16,466 bases of DNA from Pseudomonadota bacterium (GTDB lineage: Bacteria; Pseudomonadota; Gammaproteobacteria; Burkholderiales; Methylophilaceae). The stretch is from positions 1 through 16,466 of the forward strand of contig JAKPIR010000334.1 of assembly GCA_029549705.1 (NCBI GenBank), read 5' to 3'. Positions 8,501 through 14,105 of the stretch are shown here, in pieces. The translations under genes and the position numbers were made by a program. The notes under the pieces were generated by a model. The model had not been told where the DNA came from. It saw only the letters and a list, made by a program, of their open reading frames with translations, and did not search any database. Numbering within the stretch: position 1 is the stretch's first letter; each line of letters opens with the position of its first letter.

Positions 8501-8759
8501 AAAAAGTATCAAGTTCCCAATCATCTTCTTGTGCGATGACCTCAACGGCTTTAATGTAACCTTCATTTTCAATTTGAGATAAGGCTGCAATGAATTTTTG
8601 CTCAGAAAATCCGTCGAGCTGATTCAAAATATGTTGTGCGGAAGTTTTACCATCAACCAGCGCCATAATTTTCATTAAATGCGCAGGTAAACCGCCAAAG
8701 AGCGATTTGCGTAGGCGAACACCTTTGGGTGTTTTAGCGTAAATAATTGATAAATCCAT
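5514..8759 (-). CDS. Membrane protein: N-terminal small domain, very long charged helix, AsmA-like periplasmic domain
   Basis: A 1081-residue protein I do not recognise as a named family. Residues 1-75 form a small globular, possibly winged-helix-like domain (PKGVRLRK, IMALVDGKTS, IENEGYIKAV). Residues ~80-105 are acidic. Residues ~105-635 are almost only Ala, Glu, Lys, Arg and Gln: a long coiled coil or single stable helix, with a tandem duplication inside. A basic stretch (KAKYRKFD, RFKGDSN, RQPKKW) comes before one membrane segment at ~687-707. Residues ~715-1081 resemble the AsmA superfamily (ASIGAPVSVGEVRASLWPQPHF; LDSVLIEGVAL; GKLNLAGNFSAQS), whose members are linked to outer-membrane biogenesis and inter-membrane lipid transport. 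The positive-inside rule puts the helix in the cytoplasm and AsmA in the periplasm, opposite to TolA. It is probably a single-gene unit with its own promoter (-10 at 8866) and terminator. tesA-ybbAP nearby also concern lipids, but a link is inference. Confidence 0.85.
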   Translation of the reverse strand: MDLSIIYAKTPKGVRLRKSLFGGLPAHLMKIMALVDGKTSAQHILNQLDGFSEQKFIAALSQIENEGYIKAVEVIAQEDDWELDTFFAPMVVEEVYNVEEIDGTAELETYLELEQIAKKKEAERREDELKAREIEAQIRAKEIAKAEAKIRQKDVEEQARRAQEAELERQKAEAEARKQAEMKAKAQAKFEAQEKARVEAERIAREVELATIRAEAEAAQEKAKLEIERQEKLAQATRAQAEKAALEAAEKERAIAEAEAQAKHAAEEASRLAAARIAEQEAKAQEQAEHAARLKAERQAQALVERIREKERQRREEVRLAKEAEDARIQAELAQAEEAARLAAKIKAREEQEAAEAQAKAEEAARIEAEYQEKLAQEAQAQAELAAKLEAERLQAIAQAEEAARLAAEEQARLEAERIAQAAEEARIQAEAQAIAQAEEAARVAAEIKAREEQAAAEAQAKVIAEEAARLEAEQQAKLAEEAQLQAQAQAELAAKLEAERLQVIAQAEETARLAAEAQARLEAERIAREAEAAQKKAEAEARALAKKEAKLEAERQAKRIAEANAQEKAAAKEQAKLEKARIAKEKAEREAQKKAEREAQKEAERLAKQQKEAAHAEQKAAEKAAREEAKNLASEMMGHKPQRAKNSLLNIVKAKYRKFDILVLSRFKGDSNVRQPKKWLSPLLKFSMVYVPILLMILLGLMHVVPLNFLAKPVEHIASASIGAPVSVGEVRASLWPQPHFVLSHVAVGENPAFQVDSVTVAPQVTSLFSEIKTLDSVLIEGVALEQKDFAKPLQWLQAASQSPKLQVHEVRFSKVKLNLRDLELAPLRGHVMQHHAGQFGGIALKSEEGALAIEVQPQAGQYRVKIRASQWALPVQPNIVFDELNASGLYQNARLQFDQLQGEIYGGIFSAKAVFDWSSQWQTSGSFNMTKVNAAQLLKAFASTGLVEGKLNLAGNFSAQSTIATQLLDDAEVTGNFQLPNGKISGVDLPRAILNPEDKALEGYATNFDQLSGDVRAKSGRIEYRNLVLKSPKLQAQGQVQIAPDEAISGKISLNAVAQGRSFQSIFDLTGKVSNVKRF
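7160..7781 (-). repeat. Tandem ~300-bp in-frame duplication in the coiled coil
   Basis: Two adjacent units both begin ARIQAE and end LEAERIA(Q/R). Unit 1 covers 7781-7485 (99 codons) and unit 2 covers 7484-7160 (about 108 codons, with small insertions). Shared blocks at protein and DNA level include IKAREEQ-AAEAQAK, QAELAAKLEAERLQ, IAQAEE-ARLAAE and QARLEAERIA. Long stretches match base for base, for example the segment coding for AELAAKLEAERLQ. The high DNA identity suggests a fairly recent duplication rather than mere shared composition. Confidence 0.8.
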
Positions 8760-8823
8760 CGCTACCGTGACCTAACTATAGAGCTTGGTGTGACCTGTTG
8801 AGAAAGACACGCCAACATAAAAG

Positions 8824-8833
8824 GGTGTACACC
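8824..8833. promoter_or_regulatory. Perfect 10-bp palindrome in the leader of the helix-AsmA gene
   Basis: GGTGTACACC lies about 30 bases downstream of the predicted -10 and 64 bases before the start codon. The position fits a roadblock operator for a dimeric repressor. No second copy was noticed nearby, and a chance palindrome of this length is possible. Confidence 0.3.
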
Positions 8834-8865
8834 AATTCAATAAAAAATCAGCAAAAAACGCGCCT

Positions 8866-8871
8866 ATTATA
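8866..8871 (-). promoter_or_regulatory. Consensus -10 box for the helix-AsmA gene
   Basis: The - strand reads TATAAT exactly, 107 bases before ATG 8759. The region 16-18 bases further upstream (CTACAT/TACATT) is a poor -35, so the promoter may be weak or activator-dependent. This is the best -10 in the 358-bp gap. Confidence 0.45.
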
Positions 8872-9029
8872 GGAATTAAAGGTCGCAAATGTAGTGAAAA
8901 CTCAGCATTTTGCTGCGAAAAAGCTGATTCTAACAACATTGTAATATCACGCAGGAATTTTAGCGCAATATTTAAATACGTAATGCGCCATGATTGTAAA
9001 AAAGTATTAAATTAAAGCGAATAAAAACG

Positions 9030-9105
9030 CCGAGGAAAATTCTCTGCTCTGTAAGCCTTATAAATAAAGGCTCGCAGAGCATCAAAAAAGGTTGGTAAGA
9101 AAAAT
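9030..9105. repeat. Structured ~75-bp repeat, copy B
   Basis: Direct-orientation partner of copy A (5414-5488). It has the same CCGAG start, stem GCTCTGTAAGCCTT / AAGGCTCGCAGAGC (9046-9080) and downstream ATCAAAAAAGGTTG. The loop ATAAATA is the reverse complement of the loop in copy A. It begins 13 bases beyond the tesA stop in the transcription direction. Confidence 0.75.
9046..9080 (-). terminator. Hairpin downstream of tesA, weak terminator
   Basis: A 14-bp stem with one mismatch and one wobble pair, and a 7-base AT loop, 38 bases after the tesA stop. On the - strand it is followed by AGAGAATTTTCC, with only four T residues. Termination is therefore less certain than at copy A, and leaky read-through into the big gene is possible. 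Confidence 0.5.
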
Positions 9106-9117
9106 TGCTTAAAATAC

Positions 9118-9825
9118 TTATTTTTCTTGATGCAAAATTGGCTTGGCTACTTTATTTTTTTGCAGCATTAACTTTAACGCGGGCCAAATATTATTCAAAA
9201 TCACAGGCTGACCAAGCGCGTTGGGGTGCAGGCCGTCAGCTTGAATCAAATGGGGTTTTGCCGCCACTTGGTCTAACATAAAGGGCACAAGGTTGATGTT
9301 GTGTTGCTGGCCAAGTTGCTGATACGTCTGATAAAACGCTTCAGTATATTTAGGCCCGTAATTAGGTGGAATGCGCATGCCAAGCAACAACACTTTGGCT
9401 TTTTTCTTTTGGCTGTATGTAATCATCGCGCTCAAGTTTTTACGCATTTCCTGAGTTGGCAAGCCACGCAGGCCATCATTGGCGCCTAGCGCTAAAACAA
9501 CAATTTTTGGCTTGATCGTGGTAATTGTTTTTTCAAAGCGAGTAAGGCCGCCGCTCGTGGTTTCACCGCTGATACTGGCATTTGCAACCTCATAATGATA
9601 CCCTTCGGCATTGAGTTTTTGTTGAAGCAGTGTTACCCAGCCCTGCGGTTGCGTGATGCCGTAAGCGGCAGATAAGCTATCGCCGTACACCAAAATTTTG
9701 CTGTTTTCGGCAAAAGCCTGTGTGTTCCATGCAACGAAAAGCAAACCAAAGAGACTAAGCTTACGTCGGTTTATAAAAAGTCGATTCAGTGCTGTCTCTA
9801 AGATCAATAATAATTGGAAAAACAT
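9118..9825 (-). CDS. tesA: TesA-type GDSL lysophospholipase / thioesterase / arylesterase, exported
   Basis: An SGNH hydrolase that cleaves lysophospholipids, acyl-CoA or esters in the periplasm. The 235-residue product shows the four family blocks: nucleophile Ser50 in YGDSLSAAYG, Gly in SGETTSGG (86-93), Asn116 in LALGANDGLRG, and the Asp197/His200 pair in QADGLHPNALGQ. An N-terminal signal peptide carries the basic NRRK (19-22), a hydrophobic core and AFA cleavage near 39/40. The n-region is unusually long (MFFQLLLILETALNRLFI), so a TTG start at codon 7 is possible. However, AGGAG lies 12 bases before the ATG and supports it. The gene is head-to-head with ybbA, 2 bp apart, so its ribosome-binding site and promoter lie inside the ybbA coding sequence. 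The same tesA/ybbAP pairing exists in E. coli. Confidence 0.93.
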   Translation of the reverse strand: MFFQLLLILETALNRLFINRRKLSLFGLLFVAWNTQAFAENSKILVYGDSLSAAYGITQPQGWVTLLQQKLNAEGYHYEVANASISGETTSGGLTRFEKTITTIKPKIVVLALGANDGLRGLPTQEMRKNLSAMITYSQKKKAKVLLLGMRIPPNYGPKYTEAFYQTYQQLGQQHNINLVPFMLDQVAAKPHLIQADGLHPNALGQPVILNNIWPALKLMLQKNKVAKPILHQEK

Positions 9826-9827
9826 GA

Positions 9828-10514
9828 ATGCAATATTCTCCTATTGTGCAAGCGCAAAACTTAACGTATGAATTTGTTAGCCATGATAACCATATTCGCG
9901 TTTTACATCATTTAAATTTATCGATTAGTGCTGGCGAGCAAGTCGCCATTATTGGTAGCTCAGGGTCAGGTAAATCCACCTTGTTGAGTCTGCTCGCGGG
10001 GTTGGACATTCCTGCTAGTGGTAGCGTTCAAATCGATGGCGAGCCGTTCAGCCAGCTCGATGAGGATGGTCGTGCGGCCATCCGCGCCAAACGTATGGGC
10101 TTTGTGTTTCAGTCGTTTCAACTGTTGCCATCACTGACTGCGCTTGAAAATGTCATGTTGCCACTGCAATTAAAAAATCATCCTGATGCAGCCACCCTAA
10201 GTTTAGCCGCCCTTCGTCAAGTTGGCTTAGGCGAACGCGTAAAGCATTACCCCAAACAACTTTCAGGTGGCGAGCAGCAGCGTGTTGCCATTGCCCGGGC
10301 ATTTGCCACACAGCCTGCCATTTTATTTGCCGACGAGCCAACAGGCAACCTCGACCACACCACGGGGCAACGCATTATTGAATTACTGTTTGAAATGAAT
10401 GCAAACGCTGGCACTACATTAGTATTGGTCACGCACGACATTCACTTAGCCAACCGCTGTCATACACAGCTAAAACTAGAACATGGCGCGCTCACGAGGT
10501 TAAATCAACCATGA
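9828..10514 (+). CDS. ybbA: YbbA-like ABC transporter ATP-binding protein
   Basis: The ATPase subunit of a LolD/MacB-type exporter, 228 residues, cytoplasmic, acting as a dimer on YbbP. All ABC motifs are intact: Walker A GSSGSGKST (43-51), Q-loop Gln95 in FQSFQLLP, signature LSGGEQQR (145-152), Walker B ILFADE (165-170), D-loop GNLD, and switch His203 in VTHD. The start ATG 9828 lies 2 bp from the divergent tesA start, with GGA about 11 bases upstream. TTCAGT-17-TAATAA within the tesA signal-peptide region is a weak promoter candidate. Its last bases overlap ybbP (ATGA). The symbol rests on the tesA-ybbA-ybbP synteny. LolD is the closest alternative, but the 835-residue partner excludes LolCDE. 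Confidence 0.92.
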   Translation: MQYSPIVQAQNLTYEFVSHDNHIRVLHHLNLSISAGEQVAIIGSSGSGKSTLLSLLAGLDIPASGSVQIDGEPFSQLDEDGRAAIRAKRMGFVFQSFQLLPSLTALENVMLPLQLKNHPDAATLSLAALRQVGLGERVKHYPKQLSGGEQQRVAIARAFATQPAILFADEPTGNLDHTTGQRIIELLFEMNANAGTTLVLVTHDIHLANRCHTQLKLEHGALTRLNQP

Positions 10515-13018
10515 GGATGTCTTTTAAGTTAGCTTGGTCACAAACCCTCAGTTTGTGGAAATCAGGTGCATTGCATGTGCTGGTTTTCGCCTTAGTACTC
10601 GCGGTTACAGCTATTACTTCTACGGGTTTTTTCACGCAGCGCATCGAAACCGCGCTCAACCAGCAAGGCGGCTTGTTGCTGGGCGCTGACCTTGCCGTGC
10701 AGGCTGACCATGAAATTCCTGAAAACTTCATCAAAGCCGCTCAAGTTCAAGGGATTACCACAGTAAAAACCTATGAATTTCCTAGCATGGTGGTGTTTGG
10801 TGAAACCAATCAGCTGGCAGAAATTAAAGCGGTTGAAACAGGCTTTCCGTTACGGGGCGACCTCACGATTGGTCAACACGTCACCGATACTGGCAACATT
10901 GTCACCCATGGCCCAAACACTGGTGAAGTCTGGATAGAGCCAAGGTTGGCAAATCTGCTGAATGTTCAGGTGGGAGATATATTGGAAGTAGGCGAGCGCC
11001 AATTACGCGTCAGCGCTATTTTGGTGCGCGAACCCTCGCGCGGTGGCGATATGTTTGGCTTTGCACCGCGCCTCATGATGCATGCAGAAGATTTACCTTC
11101 TACCAAACTCATTCAATACGGCAGTCGCGTGAAATATCAATTATTGCTCGCCGCCCAACCGCAAAGCATTTCAAAGTATGCTGAGCAGGCGAAGCCTTTA
11201 CTGCTTCGCGGTGAAAAAATTCAGGACATTCGAAATGCACGGCCTGAAATTAAATCTGCGCTGGACAAAGCCCAGCAGTTTTTAGGCTTATCATCGATGG
11301 TGAGCGTGATTCTCGCCATGGTGGCCATGTTGCTTTCAAGCCTGCCCTACATTAAGCAAAGCCTTGATACCTTTGCGCTGATGCGCTGCTTTGGCGCTTC
11401 TAAAAACAGTGTGTTGCAAGTACTGGCATTTCAAACCATGATGATCGCCTTGCTTAGCGGACTATTCGGGGCGGCGCTCGGTTATATTGGGCAGCTCGGC
11501 TTAGCACAATTGGCGGGCAACTTATTTGTAGAAACGCTGCCTGCTGCCAACGCCACTCCGCTAGTCTTAGGCTTAGTGGCAAGTCTCTGCATGATGCTCG
11601 CCGTGGTGGTGCCGCATGCTTGGCAAATGCGCAATCTCACCGCCATGAATATTTTAAGGCGTGAGACCATCAGCCAGCCCCTAACGGCACAAGCCAAATT
11701 TTTACCGGCTTTTTTGGTGATGACGTTCATGATTTTTTGGCAAGCGCGAGACATTAAACTTGCACTCGCTACCATAGTTTCACTGACCATACTGTGCTTT
11801 GCCATTGCTGGCATCGCTTACTTACTTGTCAATTTGCTCAGCCGCACTTTCCAATTATCATCGCGCAACCCAGTATTGAGCCAAATTAAAATCGGCGTTC
11901 TAGGACTCAAGCGTCGTTTTAGTTTATCTACCGTACAAATGATAGGCTTTAGCATGGGTCTAATGGTGTTGATGCTATTGGCGCTGATTCGCAATGACTT
12001 AATTCGCAACTGGCAGGCATCACTGCCAATTGACGCGCCGAATCGCTTTGTCATCAACATTCAGCCGGCACAGATTAGCGGCATAAAGGAATTTTTCGCC
12101 CAGCAGAACATTCAAGATGCGACGATTTTCCCGATGGTGCGCGGTCGTTTGGTCAAACAAAATGGCCATGACCTCAGCCTGACTGAATGGAAAGATGAGC
12201 GCGCGAAGCGGCTGGCTGAGCGAGAGTTTAATCTCTCGTGGGCCGCGCAAATGCAAAGTGACAACAAACTGCTTTCTGGCAAATGGTGGACAGAAAAAGA
12301 CCACGGCAAACCTTACTTATCGCTCGAACAAGACTTAGCCAAAACATTAGGCATCAAACTGGGCGACCAATTAGTGTTCAATGTGGCAGGCACACCCCTC
12401 AACTTAACGGTCACCAGTATCAGAAAAGTAGAGTGGGACACCATGCGCGCAAACTTTTTTGCCGTCACCCCGCCTGGTGTGTTAGAGCAGTATCCAACGA
12501 GTCATATGAGTAGTTTTTACTTGCCGCTAAGTGCCGACGCGCCCATGAACCAACTTATCAGATCCTTCCCAAACCTAACCGTCATTGATGTGGCGGCGCT
12601 CATGCAGCAAGTACGTAGCATCATGCAAAAAATGAGTAGTGCCATTGAATACGTGTTCGCCTTTAGTTTAATCGCCGGCATCGCCGTACTTTATGCTTCA
12701 GTGGTCGCAACCCGAGATGAGCGTGTCACAGAATCCACTTTGATGCGTGTTTTTGGGGCATCTCGCCAGCAGGTCAGCGTTGCCTATCTTGCTGAATTTT
12801 CCTGCATTGGCTTGATTGCAGCATTGGTAGCAGCCATTGGTGCAAATCTACTGGCTTACTATCTAAGCCACTACGTGCTGGATATTCCATTCCAGCTCAA
12901 TTTCATGTTGGCGATTACCGTCATGCTAATTTCGGCCATATGTATCCCACTCGCCGCATGGCTGGTGCTAAGAAAATTTTTAAATATTCCTGCTAGGCAA
13001 CTCCTCAATAGTATTTAA
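10511..13018 (+). CDS. ybbP: YbbP-like FtsX-family ABC permease
   Basis: An 835-residue inner-membrane permease (E. coli YbbP is about 800). Ten hydrophobic segments are visible, near residues 20-41, 260-280, 310-329, 349-369, 398-412, 415-441, 475-494, 713-733, 764-786 and 797-820. Large periplasmic domains lie at ~42-255 and ~500-705. Two FtsX-like coupling motifs, ALMRCFGASKNSV (289-301) and TLMRVFGASRQQV (743-755), mark an internally duplicated 2x(FtsX) plan, so the subunit probably carries both permease halves. The start overlaps the ybbA stop by 4 bases (ATGA), so translation is coupled. With YbbA and TesA it probably presents membrane-embedded or hydrophobic substrates to the esterase. 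The exact substrate is not shown by the sequence. A strong terminator follows at 13029. Confidence 0.92.
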   Translation: MRMSFKLAWSQTLSLWKSGALHVLVFALVLAVTAITSTGFFTQRIETALNQQGGLLLGADLAVQADHEIPENFIKAAQVQGITTVKTYEFPSMVVFGETNQLAEIKAVETGFPLRGDLTIGQHVTDTGNIVTHGPNTGEVWIEPRLANLLNVQVGDILEVGERQLRVSAILVREPSRGGDMFGFAPRLMMHAEDLPSTKLIQYGSRVKYQLLLAAQPQSISKYAEQAKPLLLRGEKIQDIRNARPEIKSALDKAQQFLGLSSMVSVILAMVAMLLSSLPYIKQSLDTFALMRCFGASKNSVLQVLAFQTMMIALLSGLFGAALGYIGQLGLAQLAGNLFVETLPAANATPLVLGLVASLCMMLAVVVPHAWQMRNLTAMNILRRETISQPLTAQAKFLPAFLVMTFMIFWQARDIKLALATIVSLTILCFAIAGIAYLLVNLLSRTFQLSSRNPVLSQIKIGVLGLKRRFSLSTVQMIGFSMGLMVLMLLALIRNDLIRNWQASLPIDAPNRFVINIQPAQISGIKEFFAQQNIQDATIFPMVRGRLVKQNGHDLSLTEWKDERAKRLAEREFNLSWAAQMQSDNKLLSGKWWTEKDHGKPYLSLEQDLAKTLGIKLGDQLVFNVAGTPLNLTVTSIRKVEWDTMRANFFAVTPPGVLEQYPTSHMSSFYLPLSADAPMNQLIRSFPNLTVIDVAALMQQVRSIMQKMSSAIEYVFAFSLIAGIAVLYASVVATRDERVTESTLMRVFGASRQQVSVAYLAEFSCIGLIAALVAAIGANLLAYYLSHYVLDIPFQLNFMLAITVMLISAICIPLAAWLVLRKFLNIPARQLLNSI

Positions 13019-13028
13019 GTTGCACAGC

Positions 13029-13064
13029 CCACAAAAAAGCACGCCTGAGCGTGCTTTTTTGTGG
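13029..13064. terminator. Bidirectional intrinsic terminator between ybbP and the Ala/Pro lipoprotein gene
   Basis: Perfect 16-bp arms CCACAAAAAAGCACGC / GCGTGCTTTTTTGTGG around the loop CTGA. The A6/T6 tracts inside the stem serve both convergent genes, ending 11 bases after the ybbP stop and 22 bases from the lipoprotein stop. Confidence 0.93.
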
Positions 13065-13085
13065 CATAAAATAACTAATTTAATC

Positions 13086-13394
13086 TTATTTTGCTTCTGC
13101 TGCGGCCTCTGTTGCTGACGCTTCTGCAGGTGCACTGGCTTCTGTCACTGGCTGCGCTGAATCATCAATGGTAATGCCAGGAACGCGCTCTTCTGGTGTT
13201 GGCTCATATCCACCTGGCTCTGCTGCGGCAGGTGCAGGAGCTGGTGCTGGTGCGGCTTCCGCTGGGGCAGGTGTAGCCGCTGGCGCTTCAACAGCTGGGG
13301 CTGCTTCCACTGGTGCTGCTTCTTTTTCACCACAACCCACGAGCAACAAACTAGTAACGCTTAATGCTAATAATGCACGTAATAATGTAGACAT
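13086..13394 (-). CDS. Small Ala/Pro-rich lipoprotein, function unknown
   Basis: From ATG 13394 this gives 102 residues. A short type II signal peptide (TLLRALLALSVTSLLLVGC) ends in the lipobox LVGC with Cys21 as the lipid site. The mature part is low-complexity Ala, Pro and Glu (for example APAPAPAPAAAEPGGYEP), likely disordered, with a slightly more ordered middle (PTPEERVPGITIDD) and an Ala/Glu tail. I know no function for it. A linker or wall-spanning role is only a guess. Start choice: the frame also has an ATG at 13400, but AAGGA touches that one directly and lies 6 bases before ATG 13394, so 13394 is preferred. The long frame on the opposite strand is a by-product of the Ala/Pro codon bias. 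Confidence 0.8.
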   Translation of the reverse strand: MSTLLRALLALSVTSLLLVGCGEKEAAPVEAAPAVEAPAATPAPAEAAPAPAPAPAAAEPGGYEPTPEERVPGITIDDSAQPVTEASAPAEASATEAAAEAK

Positions 13395-13425
13395 TTTCAT
13401 TCCTTTCTACTTGTTAATTAAAACA

Positions 13426-13463
13426 AAAAATCCTTGAACTATTTAAAAGTTACAAGGATTTTT
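13426..13463. terminator. T-tailed hairpin between the BON-LysM gene and the lipoprotein gene
   Basis: Arms AAAAATCCTTG and CAAGGATTTTT (11 bp, extendable by AAC/GTT with a bulged A), followed by T6 on the - strand and T5 on the + strand. It lies about 100 bases after the BON-LysM stop but only 32 bases before the lipoprotein start. It may end the upstream transcript or act in the lipoprotein leader. Confidence 0.6.
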
Positions 13464-13519
13464 AAACTGACTAAACTCGAAGCTACATTCTAGTTACTTT
13501 TTACATAAAAGTAAACTTA

Positions 13520-13542
13520 AAGTCATTTAAAATGAATGACTT
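13520..13542 (-). terminator. Short hairpin just after the BON-LysM stop
   Basis: AAGTCATT and AATGACTT arms (8 bp) with a 7-base loop, 20 bases after the stop codon. On the - strand TAAGTTTACTTTTA follows, a broken T tract. It is a weak or auxiliary terminator, or a 3'-end stabiliser, ahead of the T-tailed hairpin at 13426-13463. Confidence 0.35.
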
Positions 13543-13561
13543 AAATGCAAAATTACTCTGT

Positions 13562-14059
13562 TTATTTTGGAATGCGCAATGACTGGCCTGGATAAATTTT
13601 ATCTGGATGGCTTAACATCGGTTTATTTGCTTCAAAAATCTTCATATAGTCATTAGCATTGCCATACTGTGTTTTAGCGATTTTTGATAATGTGTCACCA
13701 CTCACAACCGTATAGAACACAGGTTCATCTGCAGGTTCAACCACACCCAATTGGTCTTGGACGTTTTCAACCCCTTTTACGTTACCGCAGCAAAGTAAAA
13801 TCTTTTCTTTGGTTTCTAAAGTGTCTGCCATGCCTTGCACGATTACGGTGGCTGAAGCACCGTCAAAACCTATGGTCAACCCTTCTGCCGTTAATCCCAT
13901 TTTGGCCACATAATCTGCAATCGCTTTTGCGGCAGCTTTATTGGCCGCTTCAACATTCACCGGTGTTGGGTCTTTTTTTGCAACTTCTTCTGCCGCTTTA
14001 GCTTCACCGATACCAAATAGTTTTTCGCCGGCCTCTTTAATAAATGAAAACAATCCCAT
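13562..14059 (-). CDS. BON-LysM protein (Kbp/YgaU-like)
   Basis: Residues ~40-108 form a BON domain (GLTIGFDGASATVIVQGMADT and GNVKGVENVQDQL), and residues 115-164 a LysM domain (FYTVVSGDTLSKIAKTQYG, PGQSLRIPK). The order and length (165 residues) match E. coli Kbp (YgaU), a cytoplasmic K+ sensor protein, and the starting MGLFSFIKEAGEKLFG is typical of that family. No signal peptide is visible, so despite the LysM it is probably not periplasmic. An Ala/Lys-rich linker (20-45) comes before the BON domain. AAGGAG, 8 bases before ATG 14059, is the best ribosome-binding site on this strand, suggesting strong expression. It is flanked by non-coding AT-rich stretches and is likely a single-gene unit. 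K+ binding is taken from E. coli and not proven by sequence. Confidence 0.9.
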   Translation of the reverse strand: MGLFSFIKEAGEKLFGIGEAKAAEEVAKKDPTPVNVEAANKAAAKAIADYVAKMGLTAEGLTIGFDGASATVIVQGMADTLETKEKILLCCGNVKGVENVQDQLGVVEPADEPVFYTVVSGDTLSKIAKTQYGNANDYMKIFEANKPMLSHPDKIYPGQSLRIPK

Positions 14060-14105
14060 TTGTTCTTCTCCTTAAAAAATTGTAGATTTTATTTTAGTAA
14101 AAACC

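Larger units (their letters stand above)
8760..9117. other. 358-bp intergenic region between tesA and the helix-AsmA gene
   Basis: No gene is visible here. From the tesA side it holds structured repeat copy B (9030-9105), then an AT-rich unstructured stretch, then a perfect TATAAT -10 (8866-8871, - strand). A roughly 100-base leader follows for the big gene, with the perfect palindrome GGTGTACACC at 8824-8833. Confidence 0.7.

Noticed and set aside
6727..8539. Several long + strand open frames opposite the helix-AsmA gene, up to 192 codons
   Set aside because: They arise from the GC-biased Ala/Glu/Lys/Arg codons of the coiled coil read on the other strand (Ser/Ala/Phe- or Leu-rich products). 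They have no ribosome sites, no family motifs, and they overlap each other in different frames.
5514..8759. TolA, based on the Ala/Lys/Glu-rich helix
   Set aside because: TolA has its membrane segment at the N-terminus and a periplasmic helix. Here the membrane segment follows the helix and an AsmA-like domain follows it. No tolQ, tolR, tolB or pal gene is near.
13168..13437. 89-codon Gly/Ala-rich open frame opposite the Ala/Pro lipoprotein
   Set aside because: It mirrors the Pro/Ala codons of a gene with lipobox and ribosome site on the other strand, and it runs through the T-tailed hairpin.
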